DNA from: Actinomyces oris
Lineage (GTDB): Bacteria; Actinomycetota; Actinomycetes; Actinomycetales; Actinomycetaceae
DNA: 64,000 nt
Direction: 5' to 3'
NCBI RefSeq assembly: GCF_001553935.1
Contig: NZ_CP014232.1
Span: 806,001 to 870,000 of the forward strand
Shown: positions 16,435 to 25,263 of the stretch, one piece after another
Layout of the letters: each line of letters opens with the position of its first letter
Numbering within the stretch: the first letter of the stretch is position 1
Program-made: the position numbers and the translations under genes
Notes under the pieces: generated by a model
The model's database searches: none
What the model saw: the letters and a program-made list of their open reading frames with translations, nothing else
What the model was told of the DNA's origin: nothing

Positions 16435-17681
16435 GACCCGCTCCCGGGGGTGTGCTCCGCCGCGGCGTCGGCGGGCTCGTCCTGGGCCGAACCGACCCCG
16501 ACCGAACCAGACCCGACCGACTCACCCTCCACCGGTTCGCCCTCGCCCAGGCGCGGCAGCACGAGGGTGAAGGTAGAGCCGCGTCCCGGGGCGGACCACA
16601 GCTCGACGGTGCCGCCGTGGTCGGCGGCCACGTGCTTGACGATGCTCAGGCCCAGGCCAGTGCCCCCGGTGGCGCGCGAGCGGGCCTTGTCCACGCGGTA
16701 GAAGCGCTCGAAGACGCGCTCCTGCTCCTCCTTGGGGATGCCGATGCCCTGGTCGACCACGGCGATGCGCACGATATCGGGGTCCTCCGCATCCAGCGAG
16801 ACGCCCACCGAGACCCGGGTGCGCGGCTCGGAGTAGCGGACGGCGTTGTCCAGCAGGTTGCGCACGGCGGTGGTGATGAGGGCGGCGTCGCCACGCACCC
16901 GCAGCCCCTTGGTCCCGCCGGCCACGAGGGTGATCTGGCGGCCGTCGGCCTCGACGCGCACCCGGTCCACGGCCTCGGCGACGACGTCGTCGATCTCAAC
17001 GACCTCGGGCTCGGCCAGGGCGTCGCCCTCCTGGAGGCGGGTGAGCTCGATGATCTCCTGGACCAGGACGCCCAGGCGGCGGGCCTCCTTGCGCATGCGC
17101 CCGGAGTAGTCGCGCACGAAGTCGGGGTCGTCGGCGCCGGCCTCGACGGTCTCGGCCAGCAGCTGGATCGCACCGACCGGGGTCTTGAGCTCGTGGGAGA
17201 CATTGGCGACGAAGTCACGGCGCATGGCCTCCACCCGGCGGGCGGCGGTGTGGTCCTCAATGAGGATGAGGACGCGCCCCTGGCCGATACCGGCCACCCG
17301 CACCTGCAGGTGGAACTGGCCCGCGCCGGGCACCCTCCCCCGGGCGACGGTGACGGCCGCGTCCTGCGCCTGGCCCGAGGCCCGCACGCGCCCCACCATC
17401 GCCACCACGGTCGGCTCGATGACGGCGTCGTCGCGCACGATGTTGAAGGTGTAGGCCGACGCCGAGGCTCGCAGGACCTCGTCGTCGTCATCGAGGACGA
17501 CGACGGTCGAGCGCAGTGCCGCCAACACCGGGACGGCCGTGTCGGTCCCGGCCAGGCCGGCCAGGTCGGCGGCGCTCGTGGCCGCTCTGCGCTCGCGCCG
17601 GGACAGCGCGACACCGATCCCCACCCCCAGGCACAGGAGCCCGGCGGCGGCAAGGAGGAGAACAGTGACGGTCAGACCCAC
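16431..17681 (-). CDS. senX3: Sensor histidine kinase SenX3
   Basis: 416 residues: one short N-terminal transmembrane helix (about 4-26), a PAS-like domain (about 50-145), a HisKA domain with phospho-accepting His163 in VSHELKTPVG, and a HATPase domain with N and G boxes (LLDNAVRYS, GIGIPKEEQERVFERFYR, GGTGLGLSIVKH). The membrane-proximal PAS domain and lack of an extracellular sensor match SenX3. The start is a GTG at 17681. A TACCCT element ends six bases upstream, so the transcript may be leaderless. Divergent from phoU with 202 bases between. Confidence 0.9.
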   Translation of the reverse strand: MGLTVTVLLLAAAGLLCLGVGIGVALSRRERRAATSAADLAGLAGTDTAVPVLAALRSTVVVLDDDDEVLRASASAYTFNIVRDDAVIEPTVVAMVGRVRASGQAQDAAVTVARGRVPGAGQFHLQVRVAGIGQGRVLILIEDHTAARRVEAMRRDFVANVSHELKTPVGAIQLLAETVEAGADDPDFVRDYSGRMRKEARRLGVLVQEIIELTRLQEGDALAEPEVVEIDDVVAEAVDRVRVEADGRQITLVAGGTKGLRVRGDAALITTAVRNLLDNAVRYSEPRTRVSVGVSLDAEDPDIVRIAVVDQGIGIPKEEQERVFERFYRVDKARSRATGGTGLGLSIVKHVAADHGGTVELWSAPGRGSTFTLVLPRLGEGEPVEGESVGSGSVGVGSAQDEPADAAAEHTPGSGS

Positions 17682-17883
17682 TCCTCTAGGGTAGATGAGC
17701 CCCGAGAGCCCTCACCGGCCGGCGCCGCCTGTGGGCGTGCCGCTTGCGGCGGAGTCGCGGGGCTGCTGTGCTTGGGGACAACATCCTTGGCGGCAGCCTC
17801 GGCGGGATCGTCGAGCAGCGCCGCCACGCCACCTCACCGACCGGCCCGAACCATCGGTCCTCGCCCCGAACAGGAGCAGCCTC

Positions 17884-18564
17884 ATGCGCGCCATCTTCAA
17901 CCAGGAGCTCAAGCAGCTGGGCTCCGACCTCGAGTCCATGGCCAACCAGGTCGCCACCGCGATCGAGCGGGCCGCGGAGTCCCTGCGCCAGGGGGACATC
18001 GTCATCGCCGAGCAGGTGATCGACGCCGACGAGCGCATCAACGACCTCCAGCGCGACATCGACGACCTGTGCGTCATGCTGTTGGCCCGTCAGCAGCCGG
18101 TGGCCGGGGACCTGCGCAACGTCCTGTCCGCGCTGCGCATGGCCCAGACCCTCGAGCGCCAGGGCGACCTGGCCCGCCACGTGGCGGCCATCGCCCGCGG
18201 CCGCTACCCCGAGCCGCCACTGCCCGAGCCGGTCCTGGGGCTCATCCTGGAGATGGCGGACCTGGCGGTGCGCGCCGGTAAGGACGTCGCCCGCCTCATC
18301 TCGACGCGGGACCTGGAGCTGGCCTCCGTCATTCAGACCGACGACGCCGAGCTCGATGCCCTGCACCGCCGCTCCTTCCAGATGATCCTGGACCCGGCTC
18401 ACGACCTGAGCCGCCAGCAGGTCATCGACGCCGTCCTCATGGGCCGCTTCCTGGAGCGCTTCGGCGACCACTCCACGTCGGTGGCCAGCCGCGTGGCCTA
18501 CCTCGTCTCGGGCGCCTCCATGCCCGAGACGCATGACGCCGAGGACGCCGACGCGCTCCACTGA
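17884..18564 (+). CDS. phoU: Phosphate signalling protein PhoU
   Basis: 226 residues made of two three-helix PhoU domains; the N-terminus MRAIFNQELKQLGSDLESMANQVATA and the conserved EQVIDADERINDLQRDID and RFLERFGDHSTSVASRV segments are diagnostic. PhoU restrains phosphate-starvation signalling through SenX3-type kinases and the Pst transporter. The ATG at 17884 has a good Shine-Dalgarno (AGGAG, 6 bases away). Divergent from senX3-regX3; no pst genes are in the window. Confidence 0.95.
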   Translation: MRAIFNQELKQLGSDLESMANQVATAIERAAESLRQGDIVIAEQVIDADERINDLQRDIDDLCVMLLARQQPVAGDLRNVLSALRMAQTLERQGDLARHVAAIARGRYPEPPLPEPVLGLILEMADLAVRAGKDVARLISTRDLELASVIQTDDAELDALHRRSFQMILDPAHDLSRQQVIDAVLMGRFLERFGDHSTSVASRVAYLVSGASMPETHDAEDADALH

Positions 18565-18578
18565 GCACCTGGAAGCAA

Positions 18579-18628
18579 TGACGCGGGCGGCGTCGGACCT
18601 CAAGGAAGGTCCGGCGCCGCCCGTGTCA
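18579..18628. terminator. Bidirectional terminator between phoU and gpm
   Basis: A long, nearly perfect hairpin (arms about 22 bases: TGACGCGGGCGGCGTCGGAC and its complement with one or two mismatches, 8-base loop) exactly between two convergent genes. Confidence 0.85.
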
Positions 18629-18654
18629 TGGAGGGTGCGGTAGGCCGCCGGGGC

Positions 18655-19392
18655 TCACTTGCCCTGGTTGGCCACCGCCGCGATCTTGGCCTCGGCCTCG
18701 GGGTCGAGGTAGCGGCCGCCCTTCTTGAGGGGCTTGAGGGTCTCCTCGTCGAGCTCATAGACCAGCGGGATCCCGGTGGGGATGTTGACGCCGGCGATGT
18801 CGTCGTCGGAGATGTCGTCGAGGTGCTTGACGATGGCGCGCAGCGAGTTGCCGTGGGCGGCGATCATGACGGTCTTGCCGGTCTTGATCTCGGGGACGAT
18901 GGTGCCCTCCCAGTAGGGCAGGAGGCGCTCGAGGACGTCCTTGAGGCACTCGGTGGCGGGGATGGGCTCACCGGCGTAGCGGGGGTCGGTGTCCTGGGAG
19001 AACTCCGAACCGGCCTCAATGGCCGGCGGCGGCACGTCGTAGGAGCGGCGCCACTGCATGAACTGCTCCTCCCCGTACTCGTCACGGATCTCCTTCTTGT
19101 TCTTGCCCTGCAGGGCGCCGTAGTGGCGCTCGTTGAGGCGCCAGTCGCGCTCCACCGGGATCCAGTGACGGTCCGCGGCGTCCAGGGAGAGGTTGGCGGT
19201 CATGATGGCGCGACGCAGCATCGAGGTGAAGAGCTTCTCGGGGAGGACACCGGCCTCCTTGAGGAGCTCGCCACCGTGGACGGCCTCGGCGCGGCCCTTG
19301 TCTGACAGCGGGACATCGACCCAGCCGGTGAAGAGGTTCTTCGCGTTCCATTCGCTCTCGCCGTGGCGGAGCAGTACGAGGGTGTAAGCCAT
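18655..19392 (-). CDS. gpmA: 2,3-bisphosphoglycerate-dependent phosphoglycerate mutase
   Basis: Glycolytic interconversion of 3- and 2-phosphoglycerate. 245 residues with the phosphohistidine motif [10 protein letters not shown] (His10), the Glu-bearing ERHYGALQG segment and the second catalytic His in [10 protein letters not shown]. Length and insertions match dPGM. The ATG at 19392 is chosen because the protein begins [11 protein letters not shown] as in homologues; the open frame further upstream encodes unrelated residues. Confidence 0.95.
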   Translation of the reverse strand: MAYTLVLLRHGESEWNAKNLFTGWVDVPLSDKGRAEAVHGGELLKEAGVLPEKLFTSMLRRAIMTANLSLDAADRHWIPVERDWRLNERHYGALQGKNKKEIRDEYGEEQFMQWRRSYDVPPPAIEAGSEFSQDTDPRYAGEPIPATECLKDVLERLLPYWEGTIVPEIKTGKTVMIAAHGNSLRAIVKHLDDISDDDIAGVNIPTGIPLVYELDEETLKPLKKGGRYLDPEAEAKIAAVANQGK

Positions 19393-19544
19393 GGCCCTAT
19401 CCTGCCAGGATCGCGGGCATGGCGCGAGGCCCAGGAGGCCTAGAAGGGCTGCTGCAGTGGGCGGGGTACCGGCGCATCGGAGCAAAGGAACTGCTCGCAG
19501 CGATACCGCCCACTCACGGAGCGAATTCACGTATTGAATACACA

Positions 19545-19584
19545 ACGACTCTGGTAATGCGCCTGAGCGCACAACCAGAGTCGT
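19545..19584 (-). terminator. Terminator of lsr2
   Basis: Perfect 11-base arms (ACGACTCTGGT / ACCAGAGTCGT) enclosing an inner TGCGC/GCGCA stem, about 80 bases beyond the lsr2 stop codon. Confidence 0.7.
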
Positions 19585-19661
19585 GGTGCGAGGTGGCAAT
19601 CAGCTCGAGAATGACTCGATGCGGGGCGCCGGCTGCCTGTGAGCCGGACACCCACGTTCCC

Positions 19662-19991
19662 TCAGTTGCCGGGGTTGACGTCGTAGTAGGCCTTGCGCAC
19701 CTCTGCGGAGACGCGACCGCGGTCAGAAACCTCAAGGCCCTGCTCGCGGGCCCACTCGCGAATCTTCTGAGTGTCAGAAGGGCCGCTGGAACGACGACGA
19801 CCGGAGCTACGGCGGCCGCCGGTGCGACGAGCCTTTCCGACCCATTCCTCAAGGGACTCACGAAGAGCAGCTGCATGCTCGTCGTTCAGGTCGATCTCGT
19901 AGGAGACGCCATCAAGGGCGAAGGTGACGGTCTGATTGGCCTCGGACCCGTCGACATCGTCGACGAGGATGACCTGAGTCTTCTGTGCCAT
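19662..19991 (-). CDS. lsr2: Lsr2-type nucleoid-associated protein
   Basis: 109 residues, an actinobacterial H-NS-like protein that binds AT-rich DNA and silences acquired genes. The N-terminal dimerisation domain (TQVILVDDVDGSEANQTVTFALDGVSYEIDL) and the C-terminal DNA-binding domain (KIREWAREQGLEVSDRGRVSAEVRKAY, with the RGR minor-groove hook) are both complete, joined by an Arg/Ser/Gly linker. Monocistronic, with its own promoter and a strong terminator. The upstream 0.5 kb is less GC-rich than the rest of the window, which could favour self-binding. Confidence 0.96.
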   Translation of the reverse strand: MAQKTQVILVDDVDGSEANQTVTFALDGVSYEIDLNDEHAAALRESLEEWVGKARRTGGRRSSGRRRSSGPSDTQKIREWAREQGLEVSDRGRVSAEVRKAYYDVNPGN

Positions 19992-20052
19992 GATTCCTCA
20001 TTCTGAGCGGAGGGAGCGGGCCTGAAGGATGTATCCCGCTGCGGACAACGTT

Positions 20053-20081
20053 AGATTAAACAATAGTTGCCCTCAATGCAA
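20053..20081 (-). promoter_or_regulatory. Promoter of lsr2
   Basis: On the minus strand TTGCAT and TAATCT are separated by 17 bases, a good match to a housekeeping sigma promoter. It implies a leader of about 55 bases before the lsr2 ATG. Confidence 0.6.
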
Positions 20082-20575
20082 CACGGCTTTTCGTCGCCCC
20101 ATTACCGGCCACTTCACCCCCAATCACACGGTGAAGCGCGACGCCATACCACCCCGGACGCCGTGATGACTGAGACGGAAACTGTGAAAGCACTGAGGCC
20201 CCCTTTGGAGATCCCCACGAGACCTGACGGAACAATCCAGGCACGACACTCCCTACCCTCCGACCGCCTCGAGGTATCCAACGATCAGTCAATCCAAGAC
20301 ACCCAATCTCCCAGATGACTCCCAGATAGCAGTGGGGGATTCTCTCAGCCGGAAGAGAAGACCTGCAGCACCACGACTCTCACCCTGAGGAACATCGCAT
20401 CAAGTCGGGAGAATCCGCCCCGCGCGAGCCATGGCCCACCCCTGACCACAGGATGACAAAGGATTTCGGCCACGCGGTCATCCCAGAAATCCCACACCCA
20501 GACCATCCGTCACAGCCAACAAATGTGCCGAAAGGCACACCGAAGAGTCGCGGGCGAGGCGCCCGGAACCCAGAA
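20082..20575. other. Intergenic region with no recognisable gene
   Basis: About 490 bases between lsr2 and the tRNA. Short frames exist on both strands but none looks like protein, and base composition is lower in GC than the neighbours. A short repeat of CCCAGATGACTCCCAGATAG type lies near 20310-20330. I see nothing else I can support. Confidence 0.4.
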
Positions 20576-20604
20576 AGCCCCGGGAGGCATCACCTCCCGG
20601 GGCT
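20576..20604 (-). terminator. Terminator downstream of tRNA-Thr
   Basis: Perfect 12-base arms (AGCCCCGGGAGG / CCTCCCGGGGCT) with a 5-base loop, seven bases beyond the tRNA 3' end, followed by TTTCT on the minus strand. Confidence 0.8.
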
Positions 20605-20610
20605 GATCGA

Positions 20611-20682
20611 GCCGCCTGTGGGAATCGAACCCACGACCTATTCATTACGAGTGAATCGCTCTGCCGACTGAGCTAAGGCGGC
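20611..20682 (-). tRNA. tRNA-Thr (anticodon CGT)
   Basis: A 72-base cloverleaf folds fully: acceptor GCCGCCT/AGGCGGC, D-arm GCTC/GAGC, anticodon stem ATTCA/TGAAT with loop CTCGTAA, and T-arm GTGGG-TTCGATT-CCCAC. The anticodon CGT reads ACG (Thr). The 3' CCA is not encoded. Confidence 0.96.
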
Positions 20683-20868
20683 GCTGGCACAAGCAGCAGA
20701 GCCGAACATACCGGCCCTGCGGCCACCACCGCAATCCAGCGCCGCCAGGAGGACCGTGTTCCTCAACACAGTCACCCTCCCTCCTCGCCGCCCCGCATCA
20801 CCCGAACCGACCGGGCCCGGTATTCTCCGCACGTCATTCAACAGGTCTCCCTCTCCGTAAGGATCCCC

Positions 20869-22416
20869 ATGAGCGAGTCTCCGTCCAGCCACTCCCCCAC
20901 CTCTCCCTCACCGCACTCGGGTGCTTCGCCTTCACCCTCCCCCGCTTCCCAGCCCGACCAGATCCGGGACCGCGGCGACGCCGGTTACAACAAGTCGCTG
21001 AAGAACCGCCACCTGCAGATGATCGCCATTGGCGGCTCCATCGGCACGGGTCTTTTCATGGGGGCCGGCGGGCGGCTCAAGGACGGCGGAGCGGGCCTGA
21101 TGTTCGCCTATGCCGTCTGCGGAATCTTCGCCTTCCTCATGGTGCGCGCTCTGGGCGAGCTCGCCATCCGCCGCCCCTCCTCGGGAGCATTCGTCTCCTA
21201 CGCCCGTGAGTTCCTCGGAGAGAAGGGCGCCTACATCACCGGCTGGTTCTTCTTCCTGGACTGGTCGGTCACCGTGATGGCGGACATCACGGCCGTGGCC
21301 CTCTACCTCCACTACTGGACGGCTCTGAAGGTTGTTCCACAGTGGGTCTTCGCGCTCGTGGCACTCGTCCTGGTCTTCATCCTCAACATGCTCAACGTCA
21401 AGATGTTCGGCGAGGCGGAGTTCTGGTTCGCGCTCATCAAGGTCGCCGCCATCGTGTCCTTCATGGTGGTGGCCATCGTCGCCATTGTTCTCGGGCTTCA
21501 CACCGGAACGGATCCCGACGGTGGCGCGATCACCGCAGGGGCTCACAACATCCTCGAAAACGGCGGCTTCTTCCCCGAGGGATTGCCGATCGTCTTCGCC
21601 CTGACCCTCGGCGTCGTCTTCGCCTTCGGTGGCACGGAGATGGTGGGCGTGGCGGCCGGAGAGGCGAAGGACGCGGAGAAAATCCTGCCCAAGGCGATCA
21701 ACTCGATGATTCTGCGCATCTTCGTCTTCTACGTCGGCTCGGTCATGCTGCTGGCTCTGGTCCTGCCCTATACCTCCTACTCGAAGGACCAGTCGCCCTT
21801 CGTCACCTTCTTCTCCGGGATCGGTGTGCCCTACGCCGGCGACATCATCCAGGTCGTGGTCCTCACCGCCGCGCTGTCCTCCCTCAACGCCGGCCTGTAC
21901 GCCACCGGACGCACCCTGCGCTCCATGGCCGTGGCCGGTGAGGCCCCTCGGGTGGCGGCCGGGCTCAACAAGCACCAGGTTCCTGCCGGGGGCATCATCA
22001 TCACCTCCGCCCTGGGGCTGCTCGGCGTCGTCCTCAACGCCTACCTGCCCGGCGATGCCTTCGACATCGTCATGAACCTGGCCGGCATCGGCATCGCCGG
22101 GACCTGGGGAGCCATCCTCGTCACCCACCTCGCCTTCCTGCGCCGGGTGCACGAGGGCAAGGAGGTGCGCCCGGCCTACCGGATGCCCTGGGCCCCCTGG
22201 TCCAACTACGCGGCCCTGGCCTTCTTCACCATCGTCGTCGTCTCCAACGTGACCAACCCGGCCGGACGTTGGACCCTGGTCCTGTTCGCCATCGTCGCCG
22301 TCATGATGGTGGCAGGCTGGTACACGGTGCGGGGACGCATTCGGGGCGACCTGCTCGACGAGGTCCTCGCCGACGAGGTGGACGAAGCCGCATCCGCCCC
22401 GTCGCACGAGGCCTAA
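20869..22416 (+). CDS. Amino acid permease (APC superfamily, probably asparagine)
   Basis: 515 residues with 12 predicted membrane helices after a ~40-residue Ser/Pro-rich cytoplasmic N-terminus. The first-helix signature HLQMIAIGGSIGTGLFMG is typical of the AAT family of amino acid:proton symporters, as is ALGELAIRRPSSGAFVSYAREFLG. The next gene, 19 bases downstream on the same strand, is an L-asparaginase, so asparagine uptake (AnsP-like) is the likely role, by inference from context. A Shine-Dalgarno (AAGGA) precedes the ATG at 20869. Confidence 0.9.
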   Translation: MSESPSSHSPTSPSPHSGASPSPSPASQPDQIRDRGDAGYNKSLKNRHLQMIAIGGSIGTGLFMGAGGRLKDGGAGLMFAYAVCGIFAFLMVRALGELAIRRPSSGAFVSYAREFLGEKGAYITGWFFFLDWSVTVMADITAVALYLHYWTALKVVPQWVFALVALVLVFILNMLNVKMFGEAEFWFALIKVAAIVSFMVVAIVAIVLGLHTGTDPDGGAITAGAHNILENGGFFPEGLPIVFALTLGVVFAFGGTEMVGVAAGEAKDAEKILPKAINSMILRIFVFYVGSVMLLALVLPYTSYSKDQSPFVTFFSGIGVPYAGDIIQVVVLTAALSSLNAGLYATGRTLRSMAVAGEAPRVAAGLNKHQVPAGGIIITSALGLLGVVLNAYLPGDAFDIVMNLAGIGIAGTWGAILVTHLAFLRRVHEGKEVRPAYRMPWAPWSNYAALAFFTIVVVSNVTNPAGRWTLVLFAIVAVMMVAGWYTVRGRIRGDLLDEVLADEVDEAASAPSHEA

Positions 22417-22435
22417 GCGGCAGGAGGCTGAGCCC

Positions 22436-23434
22436 ATGCACGTTCACATCACCTACACCGGGGGCACCATCGGGATGGTGGACTCCCCCCACGGCCTCGT
22501 TCCCGGTGCGGATCTGGAGGGGTGGCTCGACTCGGTGCTGAAGGGCACGCCCCTGGCTCGCTCGGTATCCGTGACCTCGCTGGAGCCGCTCATCGACTCC
22601 TCGAACGCCACCCCGCTGTCCTGGCAGGCGATCGTGGACGACCTGCGCGCCTACGCCGCGGCCGACCCGCAGACCGCCTTCGTCATCCTGCACGGGACCG
22701 ACACGATGGCCTACACCAGTGCCGCCCTGTCCTATGCGCTGACGGATCTGAGCGTTCCGGTCGTCGTCACCGGTTCCCAGCTCCCCCTCGGAGAACTGGG
22801 AACCGACGCCGCAACGAACGTCACCGGGGCGCTCAAGGCCGCCACCTCCGGGCGCCTGAGCGGGGTGGCGCTGTTCTTCGGTCATCGGCTCCTGGCCGGG
22901 AACCGGGTGACGAAGTCCTCCTCGTGGGCCTTCACCGGTTTCGAGTCCCCCAACGCGGCCCCTCTGGCCACCACTGGCGCCCCGTGGCAGTGGGCTCCAT
23001 GCACCCGGGGCGGGGCCGGTTGGAAGGATGCCGCCCCCTACGCCCGTCACGACGTCGTCGTGGTCGACCTGGTCCCGGGCATCACCGCGGCCCGCCTGGA
23101 GGCGCTGCTGACACCGCTGCCCGAGGCCGTGATCCTGCGGGCCTTCGGAGTCGGCAACGTGCCGTCCCAGGAGCCGGGGCTGACCGACGTCGTCGAGCGG
23201 GTGATCGATGCCGGGACGGCCGTCATCGTCACCTCCCAGTGCCACGAGTCCGAGGTCCTCCTGGGGCACTACGAGGCCGGTGACGCACTGGCCCGCAGTG
23301 GCGCCGTCGGCAGCCGCGACATGACCCTGGAGGCCGCCTACGCCAAGGTCCAGTTCCTGCTCTCGCAGGGACTGGAGGGAGACGACCTGGCCGGCTGGAT
23401 GGGACGCTCCATCGCCGGCGAGCTGAGCCAGTGA
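22436..23434 (+). CDS. ansA: L-asparaginase (type I-like)
   Basis: 332 residues. Both catalytic threonine motifs are present: TYTGGTIGM with Thr11 and VILHGTDTMAY with HGTDT at 86-90. Hydrolyses asparagine to aspartate and ammonia. There is no signal peptide, so the enzyme is cytosolic, fitting use of asparagine imported by the upstream permease. An apparent AGGAGG lies 8 bases before the ATG. The pair forms a two-gene operon ended by the hairpin at 23486. Confidence 0.92.
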   Translation: MHVHITYTGGTIGMVDSPHGLVPGADLEGWLDSVLKGTPLARSVSVTSLEPLIDSSNATPLSWQAIVDDLRAYAAADPQTAFVILHGTDTMAYTSAALSYALTDLSVPVVVTGSQLPLGELGTDAATNVTGALKAATSGRLSGVALFFGHRLLAGNRVTKSSSWAFTGFESPNAAPLATTGAPWQWAPCTRGGAGWKDAAPYARHDVVVVDLVPGITAARLEALLTPLPEAVILRAFGVGNVPSQEPGLTDVVERVIDAGTAVIVTSQCHESEVLLGHYEAGDALARSGAVGSRDMTLEAAYAKVQFLLSQGLEGDDLAGWMGRSIAGELSQ

Positions 23435-23485
23435 ACTGAGCCAGTGAGGCGGGCAGCGCCGACACCGGTGCGGCCCGGCTGAGGA

Positions 23486-23522
23486 ATCGGCCCCGGACGA
23501 CGCGATGTCGTCCGGGGCCGAT
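23486..23522. terminator. Bidirectional terminator between ansA and the first peptidase
   Basis: Perfect 16-base arms (ATCGGCCCCGGACGAC and its complement) with a 5-base loop between convergent genes. Confidence 0.85.
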
Positions 23523-23567
23523 CTCATGGCCTGCGGGAACCGGTCGGGCCGGCCTGCCCGGCGGTGG

Positions 23568-25163
23568 TCAGCAGGTGAGTCCCTTGTCCGGCATCGTCCC
23601 GTTGAGCAGGTAGGTGTCCACGGCCTTCTTGACGCAGTCGTTGGAGCGCCCGTAGGCGGTGTGTCCGTCGCCCTTCCAGGTCATGAGCTGACCGGACTCG
23701 AGCTGATCGGCCAGCGACTCGGACCAGGCGTAGGGCGTGGCCGGGTCACCGGTGGTGCCCACCACGAGGATCGGTGCGGCGCCGGAGGCCGTGATCTTCT
23801 CGCGCTTGCGGCTCGACGTGTGGCCCCAGCCCTGGCAGTAGGCGTCGGGGTAGAGCAGCTGGGAGCCGAAGGTGGGCGAGGCCTCGTTGACGGCCTTGGC
23901 GTTCTCCTCCCAGGAGGTGTTGTCCCCCTGGACCGGGTAGTCCAGGCAGTTGACCGCCATGAGGGCCTCGGCGCCGTTACCGGAGTAGCTGCCGTCGCTC
24001 TGGCGGGAGGAGACGGCGTCGGCGATGGCCAGCAGCGCGCTTCCGTCCGGGTTGCCCATCTTGCCCATCGCCTGAGACAGCGCCAGGGTGAGGGAGGGCC
24101 ACAGCTGGGTCTGGTACATCGATCCCAGCACCCCGTAGACGGCCAGGTCGTAGGTCAGCGGCCGCTTGTCGTCGGAGGTCGGCAGCGGCGCCGCCTTCGT
24201 GGACTCCAGGAGCTCGCGGATCTGGGAGACACCTGAGTCGACGTCGCCGCTCAGGGGGCATCCCAGCTTGGAGCTCTGGCAGCTCTGCACGTAGGCCCGA
24301 AGCGACGCCTCGAAGCCCTTGGCCTGCCCCAGGGTCAGCTCCTCAGCGCTCAAGGAGGGATCGACGGCGCCGTCGAGGACCAGCCGCCCGGTGTTGGCCG
24401 GGAACAGCTCGGCGTAGGTGGCCCCCAGGTAGGTGCCGTAGGAGAAACCCAGGTAGGTCAGCGTCTGCTGGCCGTCGACCGCCCGCAGGATGTCGAGGTC
24501 CTTGGCCGCGCTGATGGTGTCGATGTGGTCCAGGAGCCCCGCGGGGCTGGTCTTCGTCGCACAGGCCTCCCCCATCTTCTGGGCCCGCTCCTGGGTGGCC
24601 GCGGCCGAGGGGGTCGCCGGGTCGTTCGCCCCGGCTCGCTCGGCGTCGAGCTCGGCGTCGGTCAGGCAGTCGACTGCCGTGGAGGCGCCCACGCCTCGCG
24701 GGTCGAAACCGACGACGTCGTAGGAGCTGGTGAGGTTCTTGGAGAAGTAGGAGCCGACGCTTTCGACCAGCTCGATGCCCGACCCTCCGGGCCCGCCCGG
24801 GTTGACGAACAGTGAGCCGACCGAGTCCCCGCTGGCGGTCCGCTTCTTCACCGCGATCTCGATCGTCTCACCGCCGGGGTTGTCGTAGTCCAGCGGCACC
24901 TTGACCTTGGCGCAGGTGAAGCCGGTGTCCTTCCCCGACTTCGCCTCCCCCATCCCCTTCTTGTCGCAGGCGTACCAGGAGACCTTCTGGGTGTAGAAGC
25001 TCTCCAGCCCGGCCGGGACCGCCGCCGAGGCCGACGCCGTTGCTGGGGTTGCCTTGATCTCGGCTTCGTCCTGGCAGGCGGTCAGACCCCCGCACGCCAG
25101 AAGCGCAGCGAGCGCCACGAACAGGGGCTTGATACGAGGCCGAGGAGAGGTCGCAGTAGTCAC
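23568..25163 (-). CDS. Lipoprotein tripeptidyl-aminopeptidase-like alpha/beta hydrolase
   Basis: 531 residues. The signal peptide ends in a lipobox (LLACGGLTAC), so this member is lipid-anchored at the outer face of the membrane. The alpha/beta-hydrolase core has the oxyanion HGGP-like segment NPGGPGGSG, the nucleophile elbow GFSYGTYLG, and a C-terminal TAP-like domain with the Asp in VVGTTGDPATPY and the His in GDGHTAYGRS. Relatives in Streptomyces (Tap, SlpD/E) release N-terminal tripeptides; here a role in peptide scavenging is inferred. It is the most divergent of four tandem paralogues. Confidence 0.87.
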   Translation of the reverse strand: MTTATSPRPRIKPLFVALAALLACGGLTACQDEAEIKATPATASASAAVPAGLESFYTQKVSWYACDKKGMGEAKSGKDTGFTCAKVKVPLDYDNPGGETIEIAVKKRTASGDSVGSLFVNPGGPGGSGIELVESVGSYFSKNLTSSYDVVGFDPRGVGASTAVDCLTDAELDAERAGANDPATPSAAATQERAQKMGEACATKTSPAGLLDHIDTISAAKDLDILRAVDGQQTLTYLGFSYGTYLGATYAELFPANTGRLVLDGAVDPSLSAEELTLGQAKGFEASLRAYVQSCQSSKLGCPLSGDVDSGVSQIRELLESTKAAPLPTSDDKRPLTYDLAVYGVLGSMYQTQLWPSLTLALSQAMGKMGNPDGSALLAIADAVSSRQSDGSYSGNGAEALMAVNCLDYPVQGDNTSWEENAKAVNEASPTFGSQLLYPDAYCQGWGHTSSRKREKITASGAAPILVVGTTGDPATPYAWSESLADQLESGQLMTWKGDGHTAYGRSNDCVKKAVDTYLLNGTMPDKGLTC

Positions 25164-25186
25164 AAGGTGAACCCTATGCCGCTGGG

Positions 25187-25250
25187 CCGCCCAGGGGCCT
25201 CCTCCTGGAGATGGAGTGGGGAGAAGTTCCCATCGAGGCCCCTGGGGCGG
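25187..25250 (-). terminator. Inverted repeat between peptidase genes 1 and 2
   Basis: Near-perfect 15-base arms (CCGCCCAGGGGCCTC / GAGGCCCCTGGGGCGG) separated by a loop of about 32 bases, in the 100 bases between the two genes. Probably a weak or factor-dependent terminator. Confidence 0.45.
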
Positions 25251-25263
25251 GGACGGTCCGGCC

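Noticed and set aside
20067..20318. A short plus-strand frame upstream of lsr2
   Set aside because: No Shine-Dalgarno, no family resemblance, and it overlaps the lsr2 promoter.
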